5,466 bases of DNA from Rhodospirillales bacterium. Its GTDB lineage: Bacteria > Pseudomonadota > Alphaproteobacteria > QKFK01 > SZUA-500. Under the pieces are notes generated by a model, which was not told the DNA's origin, did no database searches, and was given only the letters and a program-made list of their open reading frames with translations. The first letter of the stretch is position 1; every line of letters begins with the position of its first letter. Below, piece by piece: positions 3,550 through 5,466 of the stretch. The stretch lies in contig QKFK01000033.1 in NCBI GenBank assembly GCA_003252195.1, positions 1 to 5,466 on the forward strand, written 5' to 3'. The position numbers and the translations under genes are program-made.

Positions 3550-5466
3550 TTAATTGTTGTCAGGAACAAGTATTTCGCGCTTACCCACATGATTAGCCTC
3601 GCCCACAAGTCCTTCTGCTTCCATTCTATCAACAATGCTTGCTGCGCGGTTATAGCCTATCCTTAGCTTGCGCTGAATATATGATGTAGAAACTTTTCTA
3701 TCTTGTAGCACAATAGCTACTGCTTGGTCATACATATCATCGCCAGATTCCATGTTTCCGCCAATCATTACGTCTACCATTGATTCTCCTGCGTCCTCAG
3801 TTACAGAATCCTCGTAGTCAGGCTCTCCTTGGTCTTTTAGATGTTCAACGATACTTTCCACTTCGCTATCTTTAACAAATGCTCCATGAACACGGATTGG
3901 GCGTTGTCCTGCTGGTTGATAGAGCATATCACCCATACCAAGCAGTTGCTCTGCGCCTTGCTCACCTAAAATTGTTCTACTATCAATTTTTGAGGTTACT
4001 TGGAAACTAATACGCGTTGGAAAGTTTGCTTTAATCGTTCCAGTGATAACATCAACAGACGGTCTTTGTGTTGCCATAATTAAGTGCAAGCCAGCGGCAC
4101 GAGCCATTTGTGCCAATCTTTGAATTGCAGCTTCAACATCTTTTCCAGCAACCAGCATTAAATCTGCCATTTCATCAACTATAATAACGATATAAGGAAG
4201 CGGGGTTAAATCTAACTCTTGCTCCTCATACGTTGGTTTGCCAGTGCTTGCATCAAAGCCTGTCTGCACGGTTCTTTTTAAGACTTCACCATTTTTAGCA
4301 GCTTCTTTTAACTTAGCATTATAGCCCGTAATATTGCGCACATTCATTTGCGCCATAGCTTTATAGCGGTCCTCCATCTCTCTAACTGCCCATTTAAGTG
4401 CCACTACTGCCTTACCAGGGTCGGTAACAACAGGGGTTAGCAAATGCGGAATACCATTATAAACCGACAATTCCAGCATTTTTGGGTCAATCATGATAAG
4501 ACGACACTCACTAGGCTCGAGCTTATATAACAAAGATAAAATCATTGAATTTACACCCACTGATTTACCTGAACCAGTTGTTCCTGCCACTAGCAGGTGA
4601 GGCATTTTTGCTAAATCTGCATAAAAAGGAGTGCCCCCAATATCTTTGCCCAAAGACATGGTCAAGCTACCTTTATTCTCAGTAAATTGAGTGCCTTCTA
4701 AAAGCTCTCTTAACCATACGGTATTACGTTTAGCATTTGGCATTTCAATACCAATTGTATTGCTTCCTGCAACCACCGCAATACGCACTGAAACTGCACT
4801 CATAGAGCGCGCAATATCATCGGCCAAGCCAATAACTCGCGATGTTTTTGTCCCAGGTGCAGGGTCTAACTCATATAATGTAACCACAGGCCCTGGGCGA
4901 ACCTTAACAATTGAGCCTTTAACCCCGAATTCTTCTAGCACTTTTTCTAAATCCGAAGCATTTTCCGCCAATTCTTCTTCGCTCAACGCACAAACATTTT
5001 CATCTGAAGATGGTTTGCATAATAAATCAATTGATGGAAATTCATAACCACTGGCAGAAACACGACCCTTTGAAACAGATTTGCTCTTTTTTGGCTCTGT
5101 TTTTGTTTCTTCTTCTACAACAGGCTCTATATGCTGAACAACAGCCTCGGCTTTTTCTTTTTTAGGTTTGTTTTTCTTTGGCTTATATTGTTTTCCGCTT
5201 TCATCTGCCGCAATTTGCCCCGATGGCGCTAAACCTTTTGCAACCTTTCTATTTTCAAACGTTTTGCCCAAAAGCTTGCATGCATGTTCATAAACAAAAA
5301 AGTACGCAGTAACGGAGGCATCTTTAACCAACGCCAGAGGAATATTGGCAGATATTAGCAACAAACTAACACCTAAAGCAAAAACCAATAAAATAACCAA
5401 ACCATAAATTATAAAATGAATATCATAATAGGTAATAAATTTACCGAACCTAAAGCCATATATATG
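3550..5466 (-). CDS. ftsK: DNA translocase FtsK, N-terminus beyond the window
   Basis: FtsK is a septal, membrane-anchored hexameric ATPase that pumps DNA through the closing septum and promotes resolution of chromosome dimers at dif. The frame is open to the right edge with no stop in 5401-5466, giving 638 visible residues. The TTG at 5400 is internal and lies within a membrane segment. In visible numbering: the last transmembrane helix is about 18-42; a short Lys/Glu-rich linker is about 68-140 (far shorter than in E. coli); the alpha/beta motor follows from about 141, with Walker A GTTGSGKS (295-302), Walker B IVIIVDE (426-432), MATQRPSVDVITG (464-476) and TRILGEQGAEQLLG (497-510). The C-terminal gamma winged helix, which reads DNA orientation and contacts XerD, is about 578-634 (RKVSTSYIQRKLRIGYNRAA). 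It heads the row ftsK-lolA-xth. The motor appears intact. Confidence 0.96.
   Translation of the reverse strand, partial: HIYGFRFGKFITYYDIHFIIYGLVILLVFALGVSLLLISANIPLALVKDASVTAYFFVYEHACKLLGKTFENRKVAKGLAPSGQIAADESGKQYKPKKNKPKKEKAEAVVQHIEPVVEEETKTEPKKSKSVSKGRVSASGYEFPSIDLLCKPSSDENVCALSEEELAENASDLEKVLEEFGVKGSIVKVRPGPVVTLYELDPAPGTKTSRVIGLADDIARSMSAVSVRIAVVAGSNTIGIEMPNAKRNTVWLRELLEGTQFTENKGSLTMSLGKDIGGTPFYADLAKMPHLLVAGTTGSGKSVGVNSMILSLLYKLEPSECRLIMIDPKMLELSVYNGIPHLLTPVVTDPGKAVVALKWAVREMEDRYKAMAQMNVRNITGYNAKLKEAAKNGEVLKRTVQTGFDASTGKPTYEEQELDLTPLPYIVIIVDEMADLMLVAGKDVEAAIQRLAQMARAAGLHLIMATQRPSVDVITGTIKANFPTRISFQVTSKIDSRTILGEQGAEQLLGMGDMLYQPAGQRPIRVHGAFVKDSEVESIVEHLKDQGEPDYEDSVTEDAGESMVDVMIGGNMESGDDMYDQAVAIVLQDRKVSTSYIQRKLRIGYNRAASIVDRMEAEGLVGEANHVGKREILVPDNN

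Noticed and set aside
5398..5400. TTG as the start of ftsK
   Set aside because: The frame stays open to the window edge, the TTG lies inside a membrane segment, and FtsK proteins have more N-terminal membrane helices; the true start is outside the window.

Overview
The window looks like chromosomal DNA of an AT-rich alphaproteobacterium. The evidence is the block ftsK, lolA, xth (all minus strand) next to an OmpR/PhoB-type regulator. I remember this neighbourhood from alphaproteobacterial genomes, but I could not search to confirm it. Nothing indicates a phage, insertion sequence, CRISPR array or RNA gene.

Left part (1-953). A minus-strand gene of unrecognised function runs off the left edge. 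It has no ATG near its 5' end. It most likely starts at a TTG at 713, seven bases after a perfect AAGGAG. Upstream is a near-consensus sigma-54 (-24/-12) promoter at 767-783, with GG and GC exactly ten bases apart. About 80 bp further upstream lies a dyad (851-877) that contains a perfect DnaA-box sequence. The leader holds an AGCGC/GCGCT inverted repeat.

Middle (954-1946). A plus-strand gene encodes a winged-helix regulator with a shortened, degenerate receiver domain. After it comes a 363-bp non-coding gap between convergent genes. This gap carries the main find: a perfect GTTTCACGTGAAAC palindrome, the core of the bacterial parS centromere bound by ParB. The same gap holds two adjacent perfect 10-bp palindromes and a hairpin with an alternative fold.

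Right part (1947-5466, minus strand). In transcription order these are ftsK (septal DNA translocase, 5' end beyond the right edge), lolA (periplasmic lipoprotein carrier) and xth (exonuclease III). Gaps of 71 and 80 bp without convincing terminators suggest one transcript. The ftsK reading frame is open to the last base of the window, so a start near 5400 would be an artefact of the cut.

Together, parS, a DnaA-box sequence and ftsK suggest an origin-proximal part of the chromosome concerned with chromosome and envelope maintenance. That reading is an inference. The best candidates for something undescribed are the sigma-54-driven unknown gene with its dyads, and the parS-bearing gap.
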